From contig NZ_CP133592.1 in the NCBI RefSeq assembly GCF_031312595.1, positions 186,001-250,000 on the forward strand: 64,000 nt of DNA, written 5' to 3'. A model generated the notes under the pieces. It saw only the letters and a program-made list of their open reading frames with translations, was not told the DNA's origin and did no database searches. A program made the position numbers and the translations under genes. Origin of the DNA: Methanolobus sediminis. Lineage in GTDB: Archaea; Halobacteriota; Methanosarcinia; Methanosarcinales; Methanosarcinaceae. This document shows positions 33,157 through 42,329 of the stretch, piece by piece (the first letter of the stretch is position 1; each line of letters begins with the position of its first letter).

Positions 33157-33921
33157 TTATTTTAAGTCTAATCCCCTGATAAAAGAATTCATCTCGCCTT
33201 CCAGTTTACTATCCAGAAGCTCCTTTGAACTTTCAAATAATGTTATAAAATCACTTATATCCTCTGAAGTGATGTTCTTTCCCATATTACGCCTGAACTT
33301 GAGTGCTTCGTAACTGCCAATAAGCTCAGGCATTACCATTCTGGGATAATCCCCCGCCATGGTTTTCAGAATGCTTCTCGCACGCGGGTATGGAAGCATC
33401 AGGTATCCTTTGTATCTTGGAGAAAGACCGCTACTTTTTGGATTAAGAGACGTAAAACCAAGTTTATCTTTAAAAAAACTTGCTGCACCTGAATTATCCG
33501 GCATTGTTATTACATTGGTCTTCAAGTGGTTTACAGAAATTGAAAAAAGCAGGCGACCTATCCCAACATGCCTGTGTGCCGGATGTATCTCAATACTTCT
33601 TAGCAAATGAATTGAATGATGAACTACATTGGTCTTTCCACGATAGGTTTTTTCAATTTCCTCGGATATTTGCTCAAACCTCGCAAAACCAAGTAACTTA
33701 TTGTTAGCTTTCACTGCAACAAACAATGAATGACCGGAACTTAAAGAGCTTTTGAGCAGGAAATCATATGGCATACCAAACTTGTTATGGAAATAATTAA
33801 AGCCAATATTAGAAGAATTTCCAATATCTATGTCAAGCTGATCCACCGATGAGCCTGCTTCAAGTATACCATAGCTGATGTTTCCTGCTACGTGTAGTAT
33901 TTTCATACCATCAATTGACAT
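33157..33921 (-). CDS. GNAT-type acetyltransferase in the archaellum-linked run
   Basis: Within the 254 residues, the acetyl-CoA site is plain at about 110-150: LLRSIEIHPAHRHVGIGRLL, then VITMPDNSGAASFFKDKLGF. The N-terminal half contains FVAVKANNKLLGFARFEQIS, the beta4 region of GNATs. The C-terminal 80 residues are additional and helical. Together with the second GNAT (40377) and two deacetylases (41253, 42329) in the same run, it suggests reversible lysine acetylation as an activity of this locus. It sits between a helical protein and the large coiled-coil protein. Confidence 0.75.
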   Translation of the reverse strand: MSIDGMKILHVAGNISYGILEAGSSVDQLDIDIGNSSNIGFNYFHNKFGMPYDFLLKSSLSSGHSLFVAVKANNKLLGFARFEQISEEIEKTYRGKTNVVHHSIHLLRSIEIHPAHRHVGIGRLLFSISVNHLKTNVITMPDNSGAASFFKDKLGFTSLNPKSSGLSPRYKGYLMLPYPRARSILKTMAGDYPRMVMPELIGSYEALKFRRNMGKNITSEDISDFITLFESSKELLDSKLEGEMNSFIRGLDLK

Positions 33922-33937
33922 TCTTAATCATCTGAGC

Positions 33938-36322
33938 TCAAACATTTACGGCCCCTGCAACCGAATAGAATGTGTATCTGCCTTTCTTGACAGTATCCAC
34001 CATCCGTTCCTGTTCTAAATAATCCATTACAAGAGATATCTTTTCAAAGTCTATAGGATAACCACTTGCCTGAATCTGTTTCTCCAGCTGTTTCAGGGTT
34101 GCTGACCCCGCAATCGAAAGCTGCCCGACTATCACTTCCTCTATAGGCATGTCTTTTAATCGTATGGGCTGTGGCTGTTCAGGAGCATCCTGTATGACTA
34201 TTTCAGCTTCCGATAAGGTTAATTCCATTTGATTTCCCAAAATCTCGTCAGGACTAAGATCCAAAGATTCAAGATCAAGAGGAACTTCTTCGGGAACAAC
34301 TTCAGATTCAAAAATAACTGGAACCTCATCAGGACTAAGATCCAAAGACTCAAGATCAAGAGGGACTTCTTCGGGAACAACTTCAGATTCAAAAATAACT
34401 GGAACCTCATCAGGACTAAGATCCAAAGACTCAAGATCAAGAGGAACTTCTTCGGGAACAACTTCAGATTCAAAAACAACTGGAACTTCATCAGGATTCA
34501 TATCCAAAGACTCAAAATCAAGAGGAACTTCTTCGGGAGTGACTTCAGAAGATTCAAAGTCAACTGGAACTTCATCAGGACTGAGATCCAAAGACTCGAG
34601 GTCAAGAGGAACTTCCTCGGGAGTGACATCCGCAAATTCAAAACCAACAGGTATACTTTCTGCTTCTGGAACCAGATCATTCTGATCAGGAGCAAAGTCC
34701 TCAAGATTCAACGGCTCTGGAGAAATTTCAGCTGTTTCAGCCGGCATTGGTGATTGGTCTGCAAACATCTGATCAGGTTCAGAAATGACTTCTACTGGCT
34801 CTGGCAAGAACTCTTCCTGTTCTAATTGACCTGCCTGGACATTTATATCAGGAGATTCTTCAGAGAAAGCACCTTCATTCACATTATCTTGCAGAGAAGT
34901 ATCATTTTCCTGTACAATTTGCTCTGGATAATCATGGATAAAAGATTCCCCATATCCCGGAATATGAATCTGGAGCTGCTCCTGCAGGGAATTGAACATT
35001 CCACCTACAACAACCTTAAAAGATTCTATTTCCCCGGCTATTGCCATTATTTCTTCTTTGCTTGCATTTGAAGCTTCACTTTCCTGCTCAGAAACTGAGG
35101 AACCTGAAAAGATTTCACTTTCCTTTCCTGTAGCAGATGTAACAAGTTCTGAAGAATTTAACTCTTTAAGTGTACGGTTCAGCTTGGTTATTGCTTTAGT
35201 ATGCAGATTTACAGCCTTTGCAATGCTTTTCATCTGTTCTTTAATATCTTCGAGCTGCTGAGTATTGGAAGCACTTTCTTCAAGCTGGTTATTCTGAAGT
35301 TCTGCGATAAAGGTTACATTTTCAGTTAGATTATCCAGCTCACCCTTGTGCTCAGTGAGATCTGAAACTATCTTTTCAAGGTGCTTTTCGTGAGAAACTA
35401 CTTTTTCAATTGTATATTCCCGGCTTCCGGTCTCTACAAAGGAACGGAAGTCCTGGGAGTTATAATTAGGAACATACTGGAATAGCATTTTGAACAGTTC
35501 CACATAGGTTCCATGTATCTGCTTAACAGAAACTATTTTGGAAGCAATCGCATCAGAGAGCCCTCTGACTACAAATGTTTCGTTCTCGAAACTGAAAAAG
35601 TCAACACCTGCACTGAATTCACGAACCTGATCCCTGGCAGTTTCCACCATATCAGCAGATTCACGGTCACCATAAATGGAAATCATGGCACCATAAAGAT
35701 CATTCAGGGTCTTTGCATAAGTTATTTCCAGAACATCAGGAGGGACTTTAGTAGGGTCCAGTGTTTCTGCATTTACAGAATCCTCTGCCTGAACTACACG
35801 TTTAAGTCTCTTGGAAAATAGATCGAAGTCCTGCCTTAGTTGCTTATAATCAGATTCATGCACTTTAGAATAAAGATCATTCTCTAAAGTGGATAACTTA
35901 TCACCGCTTGATTCAAGTTTTTCTGACATCTTTTTCTGCATGTCATTGAACTTTTCTTCAAATAGGAATAAACGAGTTTCAAGCTCATTATAACGAGTTT
36001 CAGCATCTTCAAGCCTTGTAATTAGTTCGGAGTTCGCAAGTTCGGAATCGGATTCAAGACCTGAAGCACTGTTATCCAAAATATTTGCACTATTGCCTAT
36101 TTCATTATTTGTTTTACTTGTCTGCTTCAAGTTTTCATTTGTAACATCTTCAACATCAGCTTTGGAATCTTCCACGTACCCTGTGACATCAGTATCCTGT
36201 TCATCTTCGCCAGGCTCCATGGAATAATCTTGTGATCCGGTTTGTGAAACTTCATTATCCATACTTTCATGATTTATCATTTCAGTCTCACATTTTTCCA
36301 GTGTGCATATTTCGTTATCCAT
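33938..36322 (-). CDS. Large coiled-coil, acidic-repeat and winged-helix scaffold protein
   Basis: This 794-residue scaffold has an acidic disordered N-terminus (1-100), a coiled coil at about 105-180 (RLEDAETRYNELETRLFLFE), and a globular domain at 190-320 (ITYAKTLNDLYGAMISIYGD). A second coiled coil spans about 320-410. A Glu/Pro-rich low-complexity part leads to five tandem repeats of about 27 residues (VPLDLESLDLSPDEVP plus variable EV/ES), lying at DNA 34250-34640 with an 81-base period. A C-terminal winged helix follows at 720-790 (LSIAGSATLKQLEKQIQASG, MVDTVKKGRYTFYS). It links the roadblock-like gene and the GNAT. It probably assembles a large complex. The repeats imply recent slippage expansion. 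Confidence 0.75.
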   Translation of the reverse strand: MDNEICTLEKCETEMINHESMDNEVSQTGSQDYSMEPGEDEQDTDVTGYVEDSKADVEDVTNENLKQTSKTNNEIGNSANILDNSASGLESDSELANSELITRLEDAETRYNELETRLFLFEEKFNDMQKKMSEKLESSGDKLSTLENDLYSKVHESDYKQLRQDFDLFSKRLKRVVQAEDSVNAETLDPTKVPPDVLEITYAKTLNDLYGAMISIYGDRESADMVETARDQVREFSAGVDFFSFENETFVVRGLSDAIASKIVSVKQIHGTYVELFKMLFQYVPNYNSQDFRSFVETGSREYTIEKVVSHEKHLEKIVSDLTEHKGELDNLTENVTFIAELQNNQLEESASNTQQLEDIKEQMKSIAKAVNLHTKAITKLNRTLKELNSSELVTSATGKESEIFSGSSVSEQESEASNASKEEIMAIAGEIESFKVVVGGMFNSLQEQLQIHIPGYGESFIHDYPEQIVQENDTSLQDNVNEGAFSEESPDINVQAGQLEQEEFLPEPVEVISEPDQMFADQSPMPAETAEISPEPLNLEDFAPDQNDLVPEAESIPVGFEFADVTPEEVPLDLESLDLSPDEVPVDFESSEVTPEEVPLDFESLDMNPDEVPVVFESEVVPEEVPLDLESLDLSPDEVPVIFESEVVPEEVPLDLESLDLSPDEVPVIFESEVVPEEVPLDLESLDLSPDEILGNQMELTLSEAEIVIQDAPEQPQPIRLKDMPIEEVIVGQLSIAGSATLKQLEKQIQASGYPIDFEKISLVMDYLEQERMVDTVKKGRYTFYSVAGAVNV
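34250..34640. repeat. In-frame 81-base tandem repeat, about five units
   Basis: The unit AGATCAAGAGGAACTTCTTC and onward recurs at 34272, 34353, 34434 and 34515 with exact 81-base spacing. A fifth, more diverged unit starts at about 34599 after a 3-base insertion. The first three are nearly identical. It lies wholly inside the scaffold gene and encodes the acidic 27-residue repeats. Confidence 0.85.
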
Positions 36323-36335
36323 AGCAACTCACCTT

Positions 36336-37106
36336 TCACACGAAGGACTCAAGTTTGTGAGTAATATCCGGTATCCATTCGGCTTCGCATACATCTGCCA
36401 CATAGTCACCATGCAGAGGCCGTATCTGATCATTGATTATCATTTCAAGAAGCAGTGGCCAAAGATCTTCTGTCATCCATTTGGGTGATGATGCAATTTC
36501 ATTGAAAGCCATAGCAAGTACCTGCTCAACTTCACCTCTGCCCATGACACTTGTGATCTTTTCCTTGATATCAGCAAGTATCTCCATATTCTTCTTATAC
36601 TCGGAAGACTGGGTGTACATCTCATCAAATACTATCTTTGCCAATATACGCAATTCATTAGCCACTTCTTCCGGATAAGTTGCCAGTTGTTCCTTGGACA
36701 TTGGACGCTGCTCAAAAACATGCTGAATTACAGCCTTAGCGACATCTATCTTATCCATGTTCCCCGCAAGATCTGCTTTTCCGGTAAACAGGGAAATCAA
36801 AAGTGCTCCGCGTCCTACGGAAGAGAAAATTACCGTACCAAACTCATATTCAATAACAGATTGCTTAAGTCCCATGGCAAGCTGCTGGCTTACATGCAGC
36901 AGATTGTTGCTGATCAGATTTGTCAGCTCAAAAATTTTATGGCCAATACTATCAGGTATGTAGGATGCATATATCCTTCCGTCCGCACCGGCAAACAAAA
37001 GTACATCCACATCACTGGATTGGTGTGTCCTTTTAAGCTGTGCGACCAGAGCGAACTTCAGAAGGGAAACATCCTCAAGGTCATCCTTTGTTTTTTTAAC
37101 TGACAC
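36336..37106 (-). CDS. Roadblock/LC7-like domain protein
   Basis: Within the 256 residues, 30-125 look like a roadblock/LC7 fold: VDVLLFAGADGRIYASYIPD, IFELTNLISNNLLHVSQQLA, EFGTVIFSSVGRGALLISLF. Such MglB-like domains regulate small GTPases or polarity. The C-terminal half is helical, with a long amphipathic segment (KKNMEILADIKEKITSVMGR). It is 13 bases from the scaffold gene and 18 from the KaiC gene. No small GTPase gene is nearby, so a KaiC partner is more likely (inference). Confidence 0.65.
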   Translation of the reverse strand: MSVKKTKDDLEDVSLLKFALVAQLKRTHQSSDVDVLLFAGADGRIYASYIPDSIGHKIFELTNLISNNLLHVSQQLAMGLKQSVIEYEFGTVIFSSVGRGALLISLFTGKADLAGNMDKIDVAKAVIQHVFEQRPMSKEQLATYPEEVANELRILAKIVFDEMYTQSSEYKKNMEILADIKEKITSVMGRGEVEQVLAMAFNEIASSPKWMTEDLWPLLLEMIINDQIRPLHGDYVADVCEAEWIPDITHKLESFV

Positions 37107-37124
37107 GTCAATCCACCTCTTACC

Positions 37125-38213
37125 TTAACGGATAAGCTCTTCCAGCTCACTCAGACTGTCTATTTCAATAAGACTTTCTTCATCCGAATCAAATGCCTCT
37201 TCCTGGAAGTCAGGCATGACAACGTTATCATCAACCTGAAGTGTACCTCCTGAAAGTTCAGCAATATCAAGCTGAGACTGCGGAGAGCTTGCTTCTATTT
37301 TTTTTCTTTTTTCAAGCTCTTCTTTTGTTACTGCATCATTAAGACCCTGAGATTCGAAGAATATCTGGAGTGTCTCCTTTGGAGAGAACGGATATGACCA
37401 ATTCTCTTTGACATATACCAGGCGCTCAAGCATTCTCTCACTGGCACCAATGTCAGCGGCTGTCCTGATAGCTTTGTCAAAGACATCATCATACTTGTGT
37501 ATGTCTTCAGCTGATATGAGTGGAGTAGTTCTTACAACAACACCTACACCACGAACAAATATGTATGGATAGACTTCCTCACCATGTCTTGTTGCACGCA
37601 TCTTGACTATCTCAAGTGCCCTGTTAAATGCTCCACCAATAGGCCTGTATGTCAGGTGTACTGCACCGTCTGACATGTAGATAGGAATCAGCACATCCTC
37701 TCCAATGGTCTCACCTGGTGCTGCGTGTTCTTCTGTAGTGATAAGAACAGGACCAAGCTGCTTTAGTGTATAGAACAGTTTTGTGATGATCTCACGCTGC
37801 TCCTGTTTATCCTGTATCGCCCAAATAAGCGGAGTCAAAGGATCGATTATCACACGCGTCTTTACAGCATAATTCTTATTTGCTTCCACAAGGGCCGGAA
37901 GCTGCTCGTCTACGAGTTTGACGAAATCCTTTCCTTTTGAATGGAAGAAGAATAATTCTTTTTCATAATACTTATCAAGGTTAAATCCAAGCATCTTTGC
38001 TTCACGCATGATCTGCTCAGGTGGTTCTTCCATACTGATGTAGAGACCGTTCTCTCCATGCTCAAGACCATAATTCAGATACTGCATTGCAAAGGTTGAT
38101 TTTCCGGTACCACTGGAACCTACGACCAGAAGGGTGGACTTATCGCGTACACCACCTTCAATTACTCTGTCAAGACCTGCAATTCCGGTTGGTATTCGTG
38201 TTTCGCTGCTCAT
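37125..38213 (-). CDS. KaiC-domain ATPase
   Basis: In this 362-residue protein the KaiC domain starts RIPTGIAGLDRVIEGGVRDK, with Walker A VVGSSGTGKSTFAMQYL (residues 31-47). The catalytic pair lies in YISMEEPPEQIMREAKMLGF, and Walker B near 125-132 reads RVIIDPLTPLIWAI. The C-terminal 110 residues are acidic and contain DIAELSGGTLQVDDNVVMPD, ending in an acidic EESLIEIDSLSELEELIR that looks like an interaction tail. Such single-domain KaiC ATPases act in signalling in archaea, often with roadblock proteins. It overlaps the Sm-like gene by 4 bases (ATGA). Confidence 0.85.
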   Translation of the reverse strand: MSSETRIPTGIAGLDRVIEGGVRDKSTLLVVGSSGTGKSTFAMQYLNYGLEHGENGLYISMEEPPEQIMREAKMLGFNLDKYYEKELFFFHSKGKDFVKLVDEQLPALVEANKNYAVKTRVIIDPLTPLIWAIQDKQEQREIITKLFYTLKQLGPVLITTEEHAAPGETIGEDVLIPIYMSDGAVHLTYRPIGGAFNRALEIVKMRATRHGEEVYPYIFVRGVGVVVRTTPLISAEDIHKYDDVFDKAIRTAADIGASERMLERLVYVKENWSYPFSPKETLQIFFESQGLNDAVTKEELEKRKKIEASSPQSQLDIAELSGGTLQVDDNVVMPDFQEEAFDSDEESLIEIDSLSELEELIR

Positions 38214-38629
38214 TTAAATTCCTCCGGAAGTACTACTTCATCAAGGCTGTATAATTCACTAATATTTGTAATCTCAATATTTTCTGTAATTCTATCCAGT
38301 CCTTCAATAGCTGGTTGAGAATCTGAAAGCTCAGACCCATGCTTAATTGAAAGAATGAGCGATTCATTGCTGTCAAAAGGAAAGCTCTTTTCAACATAGA
38401 CCGACTCGATTGAGTGACCCATGACCAGCATATAATCACTAACTTCTACCCATCCGGTTTCATTTTTCTTAACAACATTTCTCAGAAGTACATTGTTATT
38501 TTCCCGGTCTATCTTTTCACATTCACCTCTGTAATGTGAACTATTTGTTATCACCCTCACATTCTCACCTACGAATTCATCCAGATGAGTATAGGACGAA
38601 ACTGATCTGTAACCTGCCATGATAATCAC
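38210..38629 (-). CDS. Sm/SH3-like small-barrel protein
   Basis: In this 139-residue protein, residues 12-60 read LDEFVGENVRVITNSSHYRG, then GECEKIDRENNNVLLRNVVK, an Sm-like or SH3-type barrel start as in LSM proteins. VSDYMLVMGHSIESVYVEKS ends the barrel. An acidic C-terminal tail follows, ending EVVLPEEFK. The barrel could bind RNA or protein. It overlaps both neighbours by 4 bases (ATGA), so it is part of a tightly coupled set with the V4R and KaiC genes. Confidence 0.55.
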   Translation of the reverse strand: MIIMAGYRSVSSYTHLDEFVGENVRVITNSSHYRGECEKIDRENNNVLLRNVVKKNETGWVEVSDYMLVMGHSIESVYVEKSFPFDSNESLILSIKHGSELSDSQPAIEGLDRITENIEITNISELYSLDEVVLPEEFK

Positions 38630-39543
38630 TGCTGATCCTTCTTCATTTTAGCAAGAAGCTCGGCAAAGCTATCCGTCTTTTTAGCTTCTTCCTGTAATTT
38701 TGCTGTTTCCTCAGACACAGCTGGTGCAGCTGCAGCCGGAGCAGAATTGTCTGGTACCTGTATCTTCTGGGCCATTGCACCAAAAGCACCGCCAAAAGTA
38801 CTATGTGATTCAGCTATGGAAGAAAGTTCTTCCTGAAGCTTCCATGGAGGATCAAACACCTTCTCCTGTACCGGCATGCTGTTGGCAAACTGCATGTAAG
38901 CGTTACCAATTTCAGACAGACGACCGCTGTCAAGTAATTTGTAAATCGTAAGTATCCTTACCCTGTCCCTGAGCTCATTATCATCAACAGGTGGCCTGAT
39001 ACCGGATAATATTTTTTTATCATACTCATCCAGCATGACCTGATATGCGGATATAGGCTGGAGGTCTACCTTGAATTTACAATATGGATCTCCATTCTTG
39101 ATGCACTCGGTTTCCTCAACAGAGCATTCAAGTTCTAGGTCTTCCCTGAAGAACCTGTGCAGAGCATCAGTTGTAGCTACACAAACCTTCTGGTTCTGCA
39201 GTGCCGGATAAAAATTGCATACGGGATTGTTTGGAACTGCAAATATATAGTGCATTGGTGCATACGAGATCAGTTGCATGTTTCCAAGACCAATATCCTT
39301 GAAGAATTTCATATGGAACTTGTAAAGCGATGTTGCTCTTATCTGGTCTATTGTGCTTGCTTTAAGGAATTTCCTCGTTTCATTCCAGGGAACCTTAGCT
39401 TTTGGGAACCTGTCACTGATGTTCTGCTGGAGTTTCAGTAGTGCTCCAAAAGCTCCCATGGACTGTCCAAAACTACCATCCATTGCCGGAGGCGGTCCAC
39501 CGGCCGAATTAGTCATAAAAGGAGGGAGACCAGGATCTGCCAC
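38626..39543 (-). CDS. V4R-domain sensor-like protein
   Basis: The 305-residue protein has a Gly/Pro N-terminus, then the V4R (4-vinyl reductase) small-molecule-binding fold at about 50-180, with YKFHMKFFKDIGLGNMQLIS, CVATTDALHRFFREDLELEC and CIKNGDPYCKFKVDL. The C-terminal region is helical and ends in a Lys-rich KMKKDQQ. V4R domains bind hydrocarbons or heme-related ligands and commonly act as sensors. The cysteine-rich segment near residues 150-176 may add metal binding. It is coupled to the Sm-like gene. Confidence 0.75.
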   Translation of the reverse strand: MADPGLPPFMTNSAGGPPPAMDGSFGQSMGAFGALLKLQQNISDRFPKAKVPWNETRKFLKASTIDQIRATSLYKFHMKFFKDIGLGNMQLISYAPMHYIFAVPNNPVCNFYPALQNQKVCVATTDALHRFFREDLELECSVEETECIKNGDPYCKFKVDLQPISAYQVMLDEYDKKILSGIRPPVDDNELRDRVRILTIYKLLDSGRLSEIGNAYMQFANSMPVQEKVFDPPWKLQEELSSIAESHSTFGGAFGAMAQKIQVPDNSAPAAAAPAVSEETAKLQEEAKKTDSFAELLAKMKKDQQ

Positions 39544-39577
39544 TTATAATTCCCCCTCTGTAATGATTAGAATCATT

Positions 39578-40165
39578 TCACATCATCTCCTTGATCTGCT
39601 TTAGACCCTGTTCAGTAAGCTTTCCTGAAGTGTCACACATGTTTGCTTCCCTCAGATTCTTAAAACTGGATGCAAGCGTGTCATTATCGACACCGATGAA
39701 GAAGGTCAGTTTCTGCAAATCATTCACACCGGTGAAAAGCATGTAAAGGAGCTTTTTATCAACATCAGAAAGGGATTGTTTCTTTGGAGGTGTGCCACAC
39801 ATTGGTTGCAGATAAGCCTTGAGCGTATTGATCACTGCTTCATTACCTGCAAGTAAAGCAGTAGCTGTAGCTGTGGCTCCTTCTACAACAGATGATGGCT
39901 GGAGATAATCTAGCAAAAGGACGTGTGAAGTCCCGATTGTGCGTTGAGCCTTTGCACGAATTGGATCCGATACTTCCCTGCCTACCATGGTAACACTTTT
40001 CAGGGGAATTGTTAACCATCCTCCACCTTCTGAGAACCAAAGGTTTAGATTGGTAAGATAGAGAACACCTTTCTCCCAATTGTCAGAGTAAAGAGAATTA
40101 CCCATCATCACTGCTTTATAAATATAACTAAGATCAACTTTTGCGATACCCTGCTCTTGAGCCAT
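39578..40165 (-). CDS. CheF-like adaptor protein
   Basis: In this 195-residue protein, N-terminal residues 30-130 form a PH-like beta domain: EKGVLYLTNLNLWFSEGGGW, TIPLKSVTMVGREVSD and LLAGNEAVINTLKAYL. The C-terminus is a winged helix: LSDVDKKLLYMLFTGVNDLQ, NDTLASSFKNLREANM, KLTEQGLKQIKEMM. The order matches archaeal CheF (DUF439), which links CheY to the archaellum motor. The match is by pattern, so another PH/wHTH adaptor is possible. It opens the second leftward operon with its own promoter. Confidence 0.65.
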   Translation of the reverse strand: MAQEQGIAKVDLSYIYKAVMMGNSLYSDNWEKGVLYLTNLNLWFSEGGGWLTIPLKSVTMVGREVSDPIRAKAQRTIGTSHVLLLDYLQPSSVVEGATATATALLAGNEAVINTLKAYLQPMCGTPPKKQSLSDVDKKLLYMLFTGVNDLQKLTFFIGVDNDTLASSFKNLREANMCDTSGKLTEQGLKQIKEMM

Positions 40166-40376
40166 AATAAAAAGACCCCATACAAATAAATTATATATCT
40201 AGTATTATAATTATGGATATTATTGTATTGACTGTATTAATACCCTTCTGTTGAATGGAGGAAATTAGCAACTTTTGCACTTATGAGACAAAATACCATT
40301 TTGATAATGAATGTAAAAATACTACTAATAATAACAATAATAACCAAAAAGTAAATACAAGTAAAGAAATGTCCAT

Positions 40377-41237
40377 TTACTTTTTCTTCATCGGAAGGAA
40401 ATACCTTTCAACATTGCAATTTGCACATATAAAAGCTGTACCGCTTCTTTTGCCTGTGACCATATATTTGTTCACCAGATAATTTCCACATTTACACGGA
40501 GACATCATTTTTTGCTCTCCAAGGAACTTACCTTCAAAGTCCACAGGACTTGGGGTGTCCTCAGGAAGTTGTTCAGCAGAAATATGAGTAGTCATATGCT
40601 CAGGACTGCCTGCAGAAGAATCTGAATCTGAGACTTCAGGTTCCTTTTTCATATTAATAAGGGAGCCAGAAACCGCCTCCTTTGGGAAAAGTTTGAGCCT
40701 GCAAGCTTTTACACCACTTTCATTGGGAATGATCCCCTCACATGTTATTGTCTTCTTTCTACTTTCCTCAAGTATCAGATAACCAGGATAATTTCCCAGA
40801 TCTACAGGACTCTTGTATGTTGATTCTGCAAAATCCAGTGACTCAAAGAACAGTTTTGCGATCTTGTTCACAGGTTTTGTAATAATATGTCCTACAAGTA
40901 TTCCTGAAATAAAGCAGAATATCTTTTTTCCCATACCAGTCCTGGCCAGCTTTGGTGATACTTCTATACCACGGAGGACAAACGTTGGCCTTCCATCACT
41001 TGCAGGAGAGCTCCATTTCTCATTCATGGACCAGCCAAGCACAGTATTGTCTTTTACAGCAACCACAAGAACTACAGTTGGCCTTTTAAGCCAGCTCTGG
41101 AAATTTGACAGGTAATCAGACATGCCAAGATATTTCCTGAAATAAGTGAATTCACCTATTGTCAACTTGTCCAGCTCAAAAGCATGTTCAAGTTTATAAA
41201 ACGTAATACCATCTTCACTTTTTCCAAGTTCGAACAT
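40377..41237 (-). CDS. GNAT-like protein with C-terminal zinc ribbon
   Basis: In this 286-residue protein, residues about 50-160 form a GNAT domain: VLVVAVKDNTVLGWSMNEKW, then VLRGIEVSPKLARTGMGKKI (CoA loop) and ITKPVNKIAKLFFESLDF. The extra C-terminal part holds CKCGNYLVNKYMV and ICANCNVERYF, a four-cysteine zinc ribbon. It lies directly next to two deacetylase genes on the same strand, so this acetyltransferase and those deacetylases are probably cotranscribed. The zinc ribbon may target it to a protein or nucleic-acid partner. Confidence 0.75.
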   Translation of the reverse strand: MFELGKSEDGITFYKLEHAFELDKLTIGEFTYFRKYLGMSDYLSNFQSWLKRPTVVLVVAVKDNTVLGWSMNEKWSSPASDGRPTFVLRGIEVSPKLARTGMGKKIFCFISGILVGHIITKPVNKIAKLFFESLDFAESTYKSPVDLGNYPGYLILEESRKKTITCEGIIPNESGVKACRLKLFPKEAVSGSLINMKKEPEVSDSDSSAGSPEHMTTHISAEQLPEDTPSPVDFEGKFLGEQKMMSPCKCGNYLVNKYMVTGKRSGTAFICANCNVERYFLPMKKK

Positions 41238-41252
41238 TTAACCAACTACCCC

Positions 41253-42329
41253 TTAACTACGATCCCATGGACCCCAATATGGCTCAAGCCTTGTTTTCAG
41301 AAGAGACAGATTATTATTAAACTCTTTTCTGGTTTTAACATGCCTTGATGCAAGCAGATCAATCTGATCAACCTCATCCCCAATATTCTCAATTCCTGCC
41401 AGTGCTCGCAGGACAACAGATGCGAGAAGACCAAGATCATCATGATAACCGCCTTCAAGCAAGGTTACAACGCTCCATTTACTTGCAAGTTTAAATATCA
41501 TTCTATAGTACCCATCAATAGTCAGATTCAATTTTGCCAGTGGCTCTTTGTGATAAGCATCGAAACCACATTCAAGAATAACTAACTGTGGATCAAACTT
41601 GTCAAGCACTTTTTCCGCGACTTCATCATAAAATAAGGAATATTCGGGATTGCCTGATTCAGTAGGCATTTCCATGTTTATACAGTATCCGAGTGCGGGC
41701 CTGACACCAATATCCCTGATGAAACCCTTAAACGGGTAAAGTGTTTTCTGATTCTGGTGTATCGATATACATAATACCTGCTGATCCGCTTCAAAAGCAG
41801 AATATGTACCATCCGAAGCGTGTGCATCAATATTGACAATTGCAATCCTTTCAAGTCCTTTTACTTCTTGCATATAACGGGCCAGAATTCCTGAATTGTT
41901 GAACAGGCAAAAGCCATTACATGAATCTGGGCCTGCATGATGACCCGGAGGACGTATTATCGCGTAAGAATGTTTGCATTCACCTGTTGCCACCAGCTCC
42001 CCGGCTTTCAGAACACATCCTAATGCCTGGAGGACCACATCAAAAGAAGAAGGACAAACATATACATCCTTACCAGGGCTTTGACGTGGATCTCTGGTGC
42101 AGGCCTTTATGAGGTCTACATACTCTCCCGTATGCACCCGCAAAATGTCCCTCATAGATGCCGGAGAAGCATCATAGAAATGGAATTTATCATCATCAAT
42201 AAGACCGCTGTTCTCAAGATATTCAAGTATATTCTTGATCCTCAAAGGATTTTCAGGACAGGGGTAGCCATTCAATAATGAATCATGCAAATAATGATTT
42301 TTATTGAAAGTGATACCTACCCGGGTCAT
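41253..42329 (-). CDS. Histone-deacetylase-fold amidohydrolase 2
   Basis: This 358-residue class-II HDAC/acetylpolyamine amidohydrolase fold has RPPGHHAGPDSCNGFCLFNN with His130-His131 (the catalytic pair), NIDAHASDGT with zinc ligands Asp168 and His170, and LVILECGFDAYHKEPLAKLN with the third Asp. EGGYHD near residue 306 completes the active site. All catalytic residues are kept. The substrate could be acetyl-lysine or acetylpolyamine. The start ATG at 42329 overlaps the stop of the preceding deacetylase (TGATG). Confidence 0.88.
   Translation of the reverse strand: MTRVGITFNKNHYLHDSLLNGYPCPENPLRIKNILEYLENSGLIDDDKFHFYDASPASMRDILRVHTGEYVDLIKACTRDPRQSPGKDVYVCPSSFDVVLQALGCVLKAGELVATGECKHSYAIIRPPGHHAGPDSCNGFCLFNNSGILARYMQEVKGLERIAIVNIDAHASDGTYSAFEADQQVLCISIHQNQKTLYPFKGFIRDIGVRPALGYCINMEMPTESGNPEYSLFYDEVAEKVLDKFDPQLVILECGFDAYHKEPLAKLNLTIDGYYRMIFKLASKWSVVTLLEGGYHDDLGLLASVVLRALAGIENIGDEVDQIDLLASRHVKTRKEFNNNLSLLKTRLEPYWGPWDRS

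Noticed and set aside
34272-34600. CRISPR-like regular repeats
   Set aside because: Units are contiguous 81-base repeats in frame with a protein. There are no spacers.
34229-34753. Plus-strand 174-residue frame with Lys/Arg/Asn repeats
   Set aside because: It is antisense to the acidic repeats of the scaffold gene. Its repeats come only from the 81-base period.
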